Shown: one piece after another, positions 1 to 12,100 of the stretch
Numbering within the stretch: the stretch's first letter is position 1
How the letters are laid out: each line of letters starts with the position of its first letter
Assembly (NCBI GenBank): GCA_914767715.1
Contig: OU612070.1
Span: forward strand, 16,571,501 to 16,635,500
Source: Membranipora membranacea
Lineage: Eukaryota > Bryozoa > Gymnolaemata > Cheilostomatida > Membraniporidae
Length of the DNA stretch: 64,000 nucleotides
Reading direction: 5' to 3'
Notes under the pieces: model-generated
What the model was told of the DNA's origin: nothing
What the model saw: only the letters and a program-made list of their open reading frames with translations
The model's database searches: none
Translations under genes and position numbers: made by a program

Positions 1-2924
1 ATTCTATGACAAACATTTCCGAGTGCAGGAGGACAGCTCCTAGTTATACGTTGTTACTAGTCAGACCGATCATATAGCAGTTATTATGGATTTGATTCTT
101 AGGGAACATAGTAGCAATAGGATAGGAGCATAGGAGCATAATGTTCTTACTTCGACTAGGTTATTATAAAGAAAACTTGGTAACTGTGATTGAGCTCACA
201 AGCTAGAACACAGAATAAAACAATTAAAATGTGGAAAGGGAGTCTTATAGTAATTAATTAATAAAATTAATGCGTTGATACAGATCTAATATAGAATCAA
301 CAAAGGATGACCACATCAGGTACAGGTACAAGCAATTCATAGCCTTTCACATTTACATTCAGGTTGCAGGTCTTATGCAGCAATATGTTGAGCTTGAGGA
401 AAATCTGATAGAACTCCGAAATCAATCCAGAATTGAGGTGACAAGTTTCCTGGATGATGAGATCGGATGTCTCCTGGATAAGCTCAGCAGACAAGTAGCT
501 AGGATAGATACCAGACTTTTCACCTATCATGAGGTAGCTACTAGGTACAATATCTATTCGGATCGGTTATCATCTTGTTTCATATTTCCATTGTTACCCT
601 GATAAATATCAATGAGACATTCACCTGTAGCTCAATTTGTTTTGGCATAGAAAATAATGTTTCAGTTTCATACGCCCATGATTATAGCTTTAATGGCTCG
701 ATTGATCATGATTCAAAATGAGCTGAATTTGCATGTTGCCTGTTTTAGTCTGTCTTGTCAGGCTGGGGAGTTGCACTTTCCTATGATATAAACCCTACAG
801 TACTTGAAACGTATAAATATCTTTTCATGGTTTTTTTCCTGTGTATGTAATTGTCTTCACTTGAGTAGGAGGTGGCTCAGTTGGTTAGAGTGCCGGTCCT
901 TCAGCATGCAAGTGGCGAAGGTCGTGGTTTGAATCCCACTGTGGTCCATTGACTACTGGGGTTTTGTTGGTCCCCTGGTGTGCTCCGACCTGGCTGCAAA
1001 CTTGGCGCAGACATTGCAGCCTCGCCATTAAGGCAACTAATAATGCAATGTCTGAATCGTCTTCGTTCTGCCCCCTTACTGATGTAAGCTCCATTCTCAG
1101 CCTTTCTTATATTCTACCAGGTAGATGTGGCAGATGGATACAAAGAGACAGAGAAACTTATAAATGAACTGATGAATATGAAGATCCCTCAATATAAACC
1201 TTCATCTAATCATGTCCAGCTCTCTGATAACGGTATCTCCTGATTTATTTATCAAAATCTCTATACTTTCCTATTCTTTATTACTGGAACATCGTAAATG
1301 TGCTGCTTTGTATCACAATAACAGTTTCATATTTTGATATTATCACTCACATATTCTTTATCACTCAGTAACATCTTTCTTATCTCATTCATTATTATCC
1401 TACTGTACTGTAAATATAGAACATTTCGTATTGGATAACTATTTACCGGATATTGTCCATTTTTCTTTACCTACCTCTCCCTTGCCACATGAATCACTGT
1501 AAGTTTTCAATTACTGTTATCAATCCATCGCTGCTGACTCTGTGGAACGAAGCTATGTATGATTAAGCTGTTTTATTTTCAGATTGTGGTGATGTTCAGC
1601 TTGCTGTCAAGATAACACAATCATCTCGAATTCTGGTGGATCTGCCCTTCTTAGCTTATGACAATCCTCCAACTTCTATGAAAATACTCAGTACTGTCCA
1701 ACTCCCCTCCCAAGTCCACTCTGTTACTAAATACCAGAATTTAATTTTTGCTGGTCTGCAAAATAGCAAACTCATGAGGGTCACTGAACCTGTTAATACC
1801 AGCTCACCGTCTGAGTTTGTGAATGTTGGGGGTTATGTATCCAGTGCACAAGTATATAATAATGAGCTGTATGTATTATCACATAATGCCAGTAAGGTTT
1901 ATGTGTATGACTTACAGGGTAAACTAAAGAGGTCCTGGTCCCATAACAGTAACAGTAGTAACTTTAATAAGCTCAGAGTAGTAAATGAGAAGGTGGTTGT
2001 CCCAGATGGAGCTTCTCAATCTCTAACCGTTTATACACTTCAAGGTCAGCTTATAAAACAGATCAAATGTCCTGGTATGTCAACACACCATAAAGCATTA
2101 GCTGTATGCGGGGATGACTCTGTTATCTTGTCTGACCGTGGTACAAACAGTGTACTCAGAGTGAACCTAGACAGTGGAAAGGTGATGTGGACATCTAAAC
2201 ATGTAAACCAGCCACAAGGAGTCGTCTGCTACAGGGACAGATATGTACTCGTGTCAAACTGTAACACAGAAACTAAGATATGGATACTGGATGTGGATAC
2301 AGGTATGTTCATAATATTTGCATTATTTATATACAATTAGTACATTGGTAAATGACAGAGCTATTATTTATTGCGACCTCTTTTGTGCTCAAATAAATTT
2401 GTGAGAGAAACCAGTTCTATCTTGGCCTAACATTTCCTGTCCTTCACTCAACCAAGGGTCTCTAACTCTTTGACTCAACGTTCAGTCAATGATCATTAGG
2501 ATTAGGATTAGGATTTCTTCAGCTAAGGTTGTTTTGATATAAAGATTATGATATTGTAACATCGGTTATTATATAAATATATGTTAAATTTTATTTTGCC
2601 GATCAAGTTCTAGATTTGTGTAACATGTATGACTGTAATAAATAATTTGGAAGGCAAAATCATGCTCTACTTGCGGAATATACCACTGTCTAAATCCTGG
2701 CGTGTCTTGTGAACTTTTTTTAATGTTTTAATGAAACAGACAAAAAACTCCTTTATGTTGATTTCTCGTTGGATTTCCATTTTACAGGTGAGAAAGTAGG
2801 TGAGCTCCGCGGCCAGACAGGCATGATCTGTCATCATTTTGACCTGGATAGTGATGGTGACACTCTTATTATTGCTAAATACAATCTAGACTCAATACAG
2901 TGCTATGAGCTGATCACAGAATAG
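1..2924 (+). CDS. TP1: 3' part of a RING/B-box/coiled-coil TRIM gene with NHL-like beta-propeller
   Basis: The window opens inside the intron after the first coiled-coil exon, so the RING and B-box exons lie outside. Visible coding exons are 363-533 (57 codons, coiled coil), 1121-1232 (end of coiled coil), 1583-2302 (propeller) and 2788-2924 (last blade, stop TAG). All have AG/GT borders and phases that match the complete paralogues. The propeller carries six blades of about 42 residues. By homology it is the substrate- or ligand-binding part of a ubiquitin ligase. A SINE sits in the intron before 1121. No inactivating change is seen in the visible exons. The intron before the propeller resembles that of TP5 more than the other copies, a sign of exchange between paralogues. 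The family call is sure; the ligand is unknown. Confidence 0.85.
866..1080 (+). repeat. tRNA-derived SINE in intron of TP1
   Basis: The 5' part has a pol III box A (TGGCTCAGTTGG, 873-884) and a box B-like GGTTTGAATCC (926-936), followed by a non-tRNA body that runs to a point just before the next exon. The same element lies at the same intron position in TP3, TP4, TP5 and TP6, so it was inserted before the gene duplicated. It produces the short open frames on both strands here, which are not genes. Confidence 0.75.
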
Positions 2925-5122
2925 GTAACTAGTGATCCACTCTGTTCTTGGTTCTTTCAATCAGTTCCGGTCAATGATATGAATTTATGGATCAGTGGTA
3001 GATTACATAGCGTGGCTATTTGTGGGGATATGCCATCAGTATAAAGCTTTGTGTCATGATCTAAAGAAAGCCATAAATCTGGAAGCTTTTATGTGATGCA
3101 TTGATTGACGTCCCAGTAACAATATTCAAAAACTCAGGCATGCTGCTTGACAGAAGTTTACAAGTGTCAGCTATTCTAGTTTCTGAACTTATGGACCAAT
3201 CAGAGATGAATAATGCGGTCCAGCATACATGAATAGCCATACGCTGGCTCAGGGTCAGATATGTACTCCTCACCCATCCTCATATATCAGTGGTTCTGGT
3301 TGTAATATAAGGTCTAGCGGTCCTAGTTTGAAGGTGTGTTTTCCTCTACTGTGTTATCACCCATATTTCTCTCTGACTCTTTGTTCATCCTCTTTTCTAA
3401 ATGATGTTTTCCCGTGTCTTTATTAATAGATGAATCTTTAAAACACTATCCAAATCGCAAGTATGAAATAAATAGGCAGTGCGAAATATGTTTTATAGTG
3501 AAAGGAGTTTTTTTGTAGTTTTTGAACACAAGCTTCAAATAACCTTTTTTTTTTGCTTTGTACAAGAGTATCTCTGTTTAATATTTTATATCCTTAAATA
3601 CACTTTGATTTCCAGTGTTTCGTTGCCTTGCTCAATGTACAGATGATGATTTCTGTTGTCAGCTACCATGTTTATTCTACATTATTAAAATCTATCCTAA
3701 CAGGATTATTTCGAGCATGAGTTTTATTGGGATTAACCTAGTTCTCCAACTATTAACATATGGTCAGAGATCAAATACACTGAAGTTTAATATGGTTGCT
3801 GGTGGTTGCACACCATAATCAACCAGATAAACAAAAAAAGATATATTTTCCATAAAATAACCACTTGATTTAATGTTAATCATACTGATCAAGCCTCAAG
3901 AGGTGCGACTGATAATTATCCAGTCATTCTACCTAAAAATGATACTTCACCCATCTCCTGTCAATATATGCTGTCCCCCATGTCTCTACCGTATAAACAT
4001 CTCCTCTATGGGCAATTGCTTCCTCTTTCATTCAGATAGGACGACTCTTATATTTTGTTTTGTAGCAGCTATCTTACTGGATTAGTTTTAATCACGTATG
4101 TTTATAGCCGTAAGTAGGATTTATTATCTCAAGATCCTTTTTAACAGAATTACAGAATCTTCACACAGTGCTGTTGCCAAATCCAAACAGATGCACTCTC
4201 TGCTTTGTGTGGCTTGTTTGAGTTCTCAGCCTGCCAGCCCAACTCTAGTGAGCAAATTCTCGGTATACCACTGCGAAAAACTCGCAATTACAGCCTTGAT
4301 CTTGGCATTATGTAATCAGATCATCATATCTAGTTAATTTCATCAGTATAATTGCTTTTCTATATCAGAAATTCAAGTCTGGTCATGGGTTTGTGATCAC
4401 AATATGCTGTGTCATGCTAAGCTGCTCTGTGAGGTCACACCTCACCCACTACTAATATTCACTGCGCTGTTTTTCAACCCTTTTTTGTGCAAAAGCTCTT
4501 CAAAGGCTTCACCACCAGCATTGACGTATTCACACCTCTCCCATACATTTTTGCACAACACTTTCAGTGCTTTATTATGCCTAAACATGTATCTACCGAG
4601 TCTGATTGAAAATTAGACAATGCATGCCGTAATGTACCCTAGACCAAACACCATTGTATAAAAAACACATATGATAGGTTTTAACAATAGTTATATCATT
4701 GGACTATATACATGTTACATTTGTTACGTACGTATATTGTTAATGGATTTATAATTAAGCGCCTTGATTAGCGTTTCAATTGTAATAATTTATAATGCGT
4801 AAACACATCCTAATATATGTACAAGGTTATAGGTAACAGCGCACAACTGACATACAATATATATTCATTCTGTCAAGGGGTTGATTCTACACATCCTAAA
4901 ATGGCTACAAGTGGTGATAAAACTTCAATGAACGTATCTGAGTTCAGATCTGTATATGAGAGTGAAGGGCAGTATAACCTGACTGTACAGATTCCATATT
5001 GAGCTAAACTAGCATACGATATAACCAGATAGAGAGTCAGTAGCAACAAGAGCTTCGTACAAATGTTGATGAATCTTTACTTACATTGTCTGATTGATTA
5101 CCTTGTTGGGTACACCAAGGAG
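2925..5122. repeat. Duplicated downstream segment D, copy 1 (no clear gene)
   Basis: This AT-rich segment follows the TP1 stop codon and recurs after TP2 (13809-16005) and TP4 (41914-44231) with few changes. It is replaced by a short version after TP3, TP5 and TP6. Short open frames occur on both strands, but none has a recognisable domain or a consistent exon structure. The only one with a plausible start and near-perfect conservation is the 33-codon frame at 4901-5002. An AATAAA-like motif near 3466 may serve the upstream gene. Confidence 0.6.
4901..5002 (+). other. Small conserved ORF in segment D (33 aa), copy 1
   Basis: ATG in an AAAATGGCT context is followed by 33 codons beginning MATSGDKTS and ending VQIPY, then TGA. 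The same frame at 15784-15885 encodes the same peptide. At 44021-44122 it differs at two residues (D to A, N to D). No domain is recognised. It could be a short first exon of the FN3-SPRY block downstream, but no good donor site is seen. Recent duplication alone may explain the conservation. Confidence 0.25.
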
Positions 5123-5126
5123 TTAA

Positions 5127-5394
5127 AGGGCAACCAAGGTTTCAAACAACTTCTCATTGATGGCCATTGATTAATAGCAGATTTCACCTTCTGCATGGGG
5201 AAAAAGACAAAATATAATTCGGATGATTATTCAGCCAGAATTCTTGTGTAACATTTCTTCCATCAGGCGCTCAGACTCAGCTGAAAGAGAATACCACATA
5301 GCAGTTTCCTGTTCCTGTTATTATTTAGCCTGTGCTCTATAATTATTATAGCAGTCTTGGAACCTCCCCTAAACAGAGGTGTTACCCAGCTTAG
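5127..5394 (+). mobile_element. TTAA element, 5' part (copy 1)
   Basis: Begins after TTAA (5123-5126) with AGGGCAACCAAGGTTTC, the terminal repeat of a non-autonomous element of about 0.38 kb seen complete at 16405-23521. This copy stops near GTTACCCAGCTTAG and its right end is missing. The paralogous segment at 44.23 kb has the sequence GGAGTTAAATAC without the element, which gives the empty site and supports TTAA target choice (piggyBac or Kolobok type). Confidence 0.7.
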
Positions 5395-5910
5395 CTAAAA
5401 CAACACCCTAGATATTATTGTTCCAAGCAAGATATTCTGCTAACAATTATATCAACACATCGCGACTGCCTTGTGAGAATGGTGCTATCTGACAAACTGA
5501 TTGTCTATAAATTCGTTGAAATCTCCCTTTCCTCTCAGCAAATTGTCAATGCTGTCTGTTTTGACAACAACAGTCACTTCTGGCTAGAGAAAAAAAACCT
5601 TAATGAAAACAAACGCTTCTAAACTGATAAACGTTTACTCGATGTTTTGTTATTAATTCAGCATCATTCATTCAAAATGGCAGCACAACCTGAGTGATTT
5701 GCCTCCAACAATTGGTGTTGAAGTTTATCGGTAGAAGCAGCTGATAACTTTATCTCCGAAGTTGGAAGGCGCCAAATTTTCTAGCCTCAGGCCCTAGCTG
5801 TCAGTTTAATCCGCACTCACAGCGTAATGACCGACCTTCTGAACCTGAATAATCTTATTTACTTCTATAACCCGTATTTTTATGTTGGCATGATAATTTA
5901 GTTTTGACAG
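5395..5910 (+). repeat. Leader of the FN3-SPRY block, copy 1
   Basis: Closely matches 49045-49561. It holds no sure exon. A weak candidate for the missing first half of the FN3 domain follows a CTCTCAG acceptor near 5540, but the frame breaks soon after and differs between the two copies, so it is not called. Confidence 0.4.
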
Positions 5911-7304
<1,394 letters not shown>

Positions 7305-7827
7305 GCTCCCAGTCTAAGCTAGTCAATTTTTACCGTAATACCTCTCTTAACAACAAAAGTTTTTTTTATAAACAGAGCCAATGTAAATTTCAGTTTGAAG
7401 TAGCTCAAAGTTTCGCTCATCTTACACTTATATTTTTTGTGTCCACTATTGTCTGTGTTATTAGGGACAGCAGACAGCTTATTGTCTTGAAGAAAGCAAA
7501 AAAATATTGCTGAAATTTCATGTTTTTCTCACAATATTTACTGTGCTACTTCTGACTTCATTTTTTAAGTCCTGTCTATAACCCTCTTTTTGTACTTTTT
7601 TGATTATTTACTGTTAAACTAGTTATTACAGTCTAGTTATAGTTTTACATCACTGTATTATTACACTCACTTCTTGAAGATGGGAGATATTTGTCAAAAA
7701 ACTTATTTATTTTGAATCTTTGTAGTTTAGTATTTATTACTATATTTTGACCAGTTTCAAACAAGAAACATTGACTGTCTGTCTCTGGAAATACCATAAA
7801 AATATGGTTTGCATGCTGTGGTAAATG

Positions 7828-7833
7828 AATAAA
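7828..7833 (+). terminator. Candidate polyadenylation signal after SPRY exon
   Basis: AATAAA in the 3' flank, also present in the copies at 35741, 55341 and 62428. AATAAA is frequent by chance in AT-rich DNA, so this is only a candidate. Confidence 0.3.
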
Positions 7834-8302
7834 ACATACACATATAATAGTTCAAATATGTTTGAATATTTTGGTAAGCCTTGATATTGTTGCAATGTAA
7901 TGTTCTGAATCCAAGCTGGTGTTCTGCCTTTCAAAGTGAACTTGAAACATATGTGGAGCTGTTACAGTATCAATAGTAATAAAATGACCGGATGTTTTGA
8001 GTAAGGTATTAAGAACATGCGACAAGAATTCAATGAGGCATAATTACAAACATATATAATAATGAATTATCATCACTATTATAATGAGTAGCAATGAGTA
8101 GAGGTCTGACAGGGTGAGCTGTGGATCAATATAATATATCCCTGGATGCATGATGTTGCTACCAATTCTTCCATTTACTAGCCACTATCATATACTACAG
8201 TTTTTTTCAAGTTGTCTTCCCTTCATGCCCAGGGGCATCACTCTACAATCCCCAATTTATATCACGCTTGTGCATTGATCAGAGGAAATCAGTTGAGAGA
8301 AG

Positions 8303-8398
8303 CATAAGGCCACGTGACTTTGATATAGCCTGTGATTTTTGTCCAGCCCCACCCACTGACACAAATCACAGGCTATATCAAAGTCACATGGCCTTATG
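8303..8398 (+). mobile_element. 96-bp hairpin MITE, copy 1
   Basis: Near-perfect inverted repeat: arms of about 35 bases beginning CATAAGGCCACGTGACTTTG around a short GC-rich loop. The flanks are (G)GAGAAG-type 8-bp duplications, clearest in the 55.8-kb copy (GGGAGAAG on both sides). The equivalent site before TP3 (near 25817) lacks the element. An 8-bp duplication suggests mobilisation by a hAT transposase. Confidence 0.75.
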
Positions 8399-8463
8399 GG
8401 GAGAAGTGAAACTTCAGGAGAGAGAAGGCGGATGTATATTGAACAAGCAGAGTTGTGACTGCA

Positions 8464-8470
8464 TATAAAG
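8464..8470 (+). promoter_or_regulatory. Candidate TATA box of TP2
   Basis: TATAAAG in GCATATAAAGAAAC, conserved in all four upstream blocks (also 25881, 36380, 55984). It lies about 660 bases before the RING exon, so the first exon would be non-coding. No transcript evidence is visible. Confidence 0.3.
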
Positions 8471-9134
8471 AAACTATTTCTCCAGACAGGCAAGTACCCA
8501 AGTATCTAACACCTTGGACTGTCTGTTGTATTTCATATAGTATGAACTGGCCATAAAATGATGGCAATGCAGCTTGTTTGCAGTTATTTAATGCTTGGGC
8601 TCACTGTTTGTATACAACTGACCAACCATTGGTTGTTTGGGAAGGAGTTCATCCTAAAAGTCCTGGCATTGTATACACAATAAAGTTTAGCTGTGAAGTT
8701 CTTAGGCTTGTATGTCCCATAAGCACACTTATGGCAAGATTAGTGAGCCAAGCGATGTACTATGGTTGCTCACTATATTGTTGTCTTCATTGTGGTAGTA
8801 GTATACAAAAAACTGGTAAAGCTTAGGACATCAGTGAGGTAAATATTGGTTTCTATACACAGGGCTCTCACATACCAGCATGGCTGCATGGGTGCAGCAC
8901 CCACCAATGTGTACCACCACCAAATTAGAAAATTTTGAAGATGCACTCCCCTGTGTCCAGGATATCATCTACCCATTTAGGCAGGATAGGAAACAGGCTA
9001 TGGATATGGATGGCTGATACCATGGACATGGAAAATATACAGGCTTGCAAGCCCCTGCGGCACATGTTTGCTTCCATAGCTGACAGCCAGTGGAGAAAAA
9101 CATGATTTCCTTGATATATTTTTAGTTCCCGCAA

Positions 9135-12100
9135 ATGATGGCAGAAGCAGAATCAAAAGAAGAAGGATTTCTAGAGTGTGGATTATGTTTTGAAAATGAT
9201 CCGCTCAAGCGATTACCCTGCAATCCTGGTCACATATATTGTGTAACTTGTCTGACCAAAGACTCCGAAGTGACTCAGATTATCAAATGTCCGCTGTGCA
9301 GGTAACCTATTGTGTTAACATAGTTGTGCTCATTGCATAGCTGCAAGCACATAATCATTAGTCGCCACTTGTCAAAACTGATAATCATGAGTTAAGGACA
9401 AAAATTGGAGATAGTACAAGCAAGGAATAAAAAGGCATAACAACAAAGTTTTATCTAGTAAGTGCGAAAACGAAGCTTGGCCAAAGATTTAGAGGAATTA
9501 TCACCTCTCTCCGCTTTCACTCCTTGAATCAATTAATTAGGGCACTGGTCTACTTCGGCACACAAGAGTTGCAGATCCTGATTTCATTTCTTTGACCTGC
9601 AACAAGTCACAAGTAAAACTATTATCTTATTCTTAGGTTTGTCTTCAGAAGACCCAATATTATACAACTATAATATTTCTGCACACAAGCCATGTTTGCC
9701 ACATGCTGACTCTTGAAACGTCTTAGCGTCGTGGGTAGGAGATGCTTTAATTTGATAGAGCACCAGCAGTCGTCAGCGCACAAGTTCTCTTGCTGTCACA
9801 TCTCTATGAAGATATGGCAACAGGGGATATGGTGGAAGATAGATTTGTTCAAGCGACAACTCATTCAAATACCTGATGATACACGATGATGATTAATAGC
9901 ACAACTTCAACCAGTAATGTTCTTGAAAGTGACTAGCACAATTATGCTTCATTTTTAGAACTGTGTTCGATGAAGGTATAGATGACATCCCATCAGCAGG
10001 TGCTCCACTAGATAAGTTTCTGTGCTGTGATGTTTGTATGAGAAAAGATGACAAGAGAAGACTGGCTCAGATTTACTGTGTGGTCTGCCAAAAAAAGTTT
10101 TGTACTCCTCATGAAAAGGTACAGATCATTTTCAAGATTTGAATGTATGCTAGACTGTCAAAGCAATCATACACTCATAAACAAGCATAAATGAAATACC
10201 TCTGCTGGTGGCCATTTGTTGTATTCATTGAACTTTGTTGACACCCTAAAAGTCATACCTATGAATTCTCACCCGATAGTTTGGTAGGCGTACGCTCATT
10301 AGCCCGGGTACAATGTAATAATCTTCTTAGTATCATGCATTCTTGCTTATTGGTTGTACATATTCTATAACAATTGTTGTGAAGCATAAGCCGCACTACC
10401 ATTATGCTGTTTTCAAATATTTATTTTCCTTCCATCAAAGAGTCATAACGATACACTGGATGACCACATGCGTATCAGAATGGATGAGTATAAGAAAGAT
10501 TGGAGAAAAATGGAGACAAGATACTGTGAGAAACACTCAAAGAAACCCTACTCCATAACTTGTGTAAAATGCCCCAGATTATTTTGTGGGGATTGTTTTG
10601 ACCAATTGGAAACCTGCTCTGATGGTTAGTGGGTAGAATCATTTATCTCAGATACGGAACAAACTTCCTTCTTGTCTTGAAATAAACCCAAGTCATATAA
10701 TCAAAAATATCGGAGCAGTGTAATTTTCTAAATTAATATTTGATAAACCGATACATATTGTAATAAATGACAGTAAACTTCTTACACCTCCCCATATTTG
10801 GTACTATTTGAAAGCTCTCAGTTTAAGTCTTTGTCTCTGAGCCTGGAATGAAGTACCCTCTCCATGTATATTTTGCTAAATATCTTATATAGGTGACAGG
10901 CACGAGCTGAGGTCAATATCAAACGTGGTTGCAAAGCTAATCGAGATGGTTAATGAGAAGAAGGTATGGATCTTCGATAAGGAGGAGCACCTGTTAGGAA
11001 TGTCCAAACAGCTGACAGCTGTCTTATCAGACTGGGATACAGAAACTCAAGAGTTGATTGACAAGCTACATAACGCCAGAGATAAACAAGTATGTAGAAT
11101 TCTATGACAAACATTTCCGGGTGCAGGAGGACAGCTCCTAGTTATACGTTGTTACTAGTCAGACCGATCATATAGCAGTTATTATTGATTTGATTCTTAG
11201 GAAACATAGTAGCAATAGGATAGGAGCATAGGAGCATAATGTTCTTACTTCGACTAGGTTATTATAAAGAAAACTTGGTAACTGTGATTGAGCTCACAAG
11301 CTAGAACACAGAATAAAACAATTAAAATGTGGAAAGGGAGTCTTAATAAAATTATTGTGTTGATACAGATCTAATATAGAATCAACGAAGGATGATCACA
11401 TCAGGTACAGGTACAAGCGATTCATAGCCTTTCACATTTACTTTTAGGTTGCAGGTCTTATGCAGCAATATGTTGAGCTTGAGGAACATCTGATAGAACT
11501 CAGAAATCAATCCAGAATTGAGGTGACAAGTTTCCTGGATGATGAGATCGGAAGTCTCCTGGATAAGCTCAGCAGACAAGTAGCTAGGATCGATACCAGA
11601 CTTTTCACCTATCATGAGGTAGCTACTAGGTAGAATATCTATTCGGATCGGCTATCATCTTGTTTCATATTGCCATCGTTACCCTGAAACATATCACTGA
11701 GACCTTCATCTGTAGCTGAAAAAGTATTCGAAAATCCAATTTGTTTTGGCATAGAAAATAATTTTTCAGTTTCATACTCCCATGATTATAGCTTTAATGG
11801 CTCGATTGATCATGATTCAAAATGAGCTGAATTTGCAAGTTGCCTGTTTTAGTCTGTCCTTTAAGTCCTGGGCTGTGGAGTTGCACTATCCTATAATATA
11901 ACCCCCTGCAGGGGTTTGGTTGGGCCCCCTGGTGTGCTCCAACCTGCCTGCAAACAGAGAGTAGCTTGGCGCAAACATTGCAGCCTCGCCATTAAGGCAA
12001 CTTACCGATTAAGCTTCGTTCTCAGCCATTCTTATATTCTACCAGGTTGATGTGGCAGATGGATACAAAGAGACAGAGAAACTTGTAGAAGAACTGATGA

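Larger units (their letters stand above)
7305..9125 (+). other. SPRY 3'UTR and upstream region of TP2
   Basis: Contains the AT-rich 3' flank of the SPRY exon with AATAAA signals (7828-7833, 7978-7983), a 96-bp hairpin MITE (8303-8398), a TATA-like site (8464-8470) and the lead-in to the RING exon. The block recurs almost unchanged at 35216-37041 and in altered form before TP3 and TP6. The 82-codon open frame near 8578 recurs only because the block is duplicated; it has no domain. Confidence 0.5.

Noticed and set aside
297-530. Minus-strand open frame of 77 codons repeated at 11382, 31705, 39316, 51588 and 58669
   Set aside because: It is the antisense of the coiled-coil exon and is conserved only because that exon is.
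873-936. A functional tRNA gene
   Set aside because: Boxes A and B are present, but no cloverleaf with acceptor stem forms and the unit continues into a SINE body.
885-1167. Open frames on both strands near the intron SINE
   Set aside because: They lie inside the tRNA-derived SINE and change between copies; no domain.
2497-2516. Telomere-like ATTAGG repeats
   Set aside because: Only three units, in an intron, and reduced to one in the paralogues.
4404-4616. Open frames on both strands of segment D with protein-like composition
   Set aside because: No start, splice sites or known domain, and both strands are open by chance in short stretches.
8257-8493. Mirror-image open frames on both strands
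   Set aside because: They arise from the hairpin MITE, whose two arms encode the same residues on opposite strands.
8578-8826. 82-codon frame conserved in four upstream blocks
   Set aside because: No ATG at the start, no domain, frame altered in the TP6 copy; conservation follows from recent duplication.
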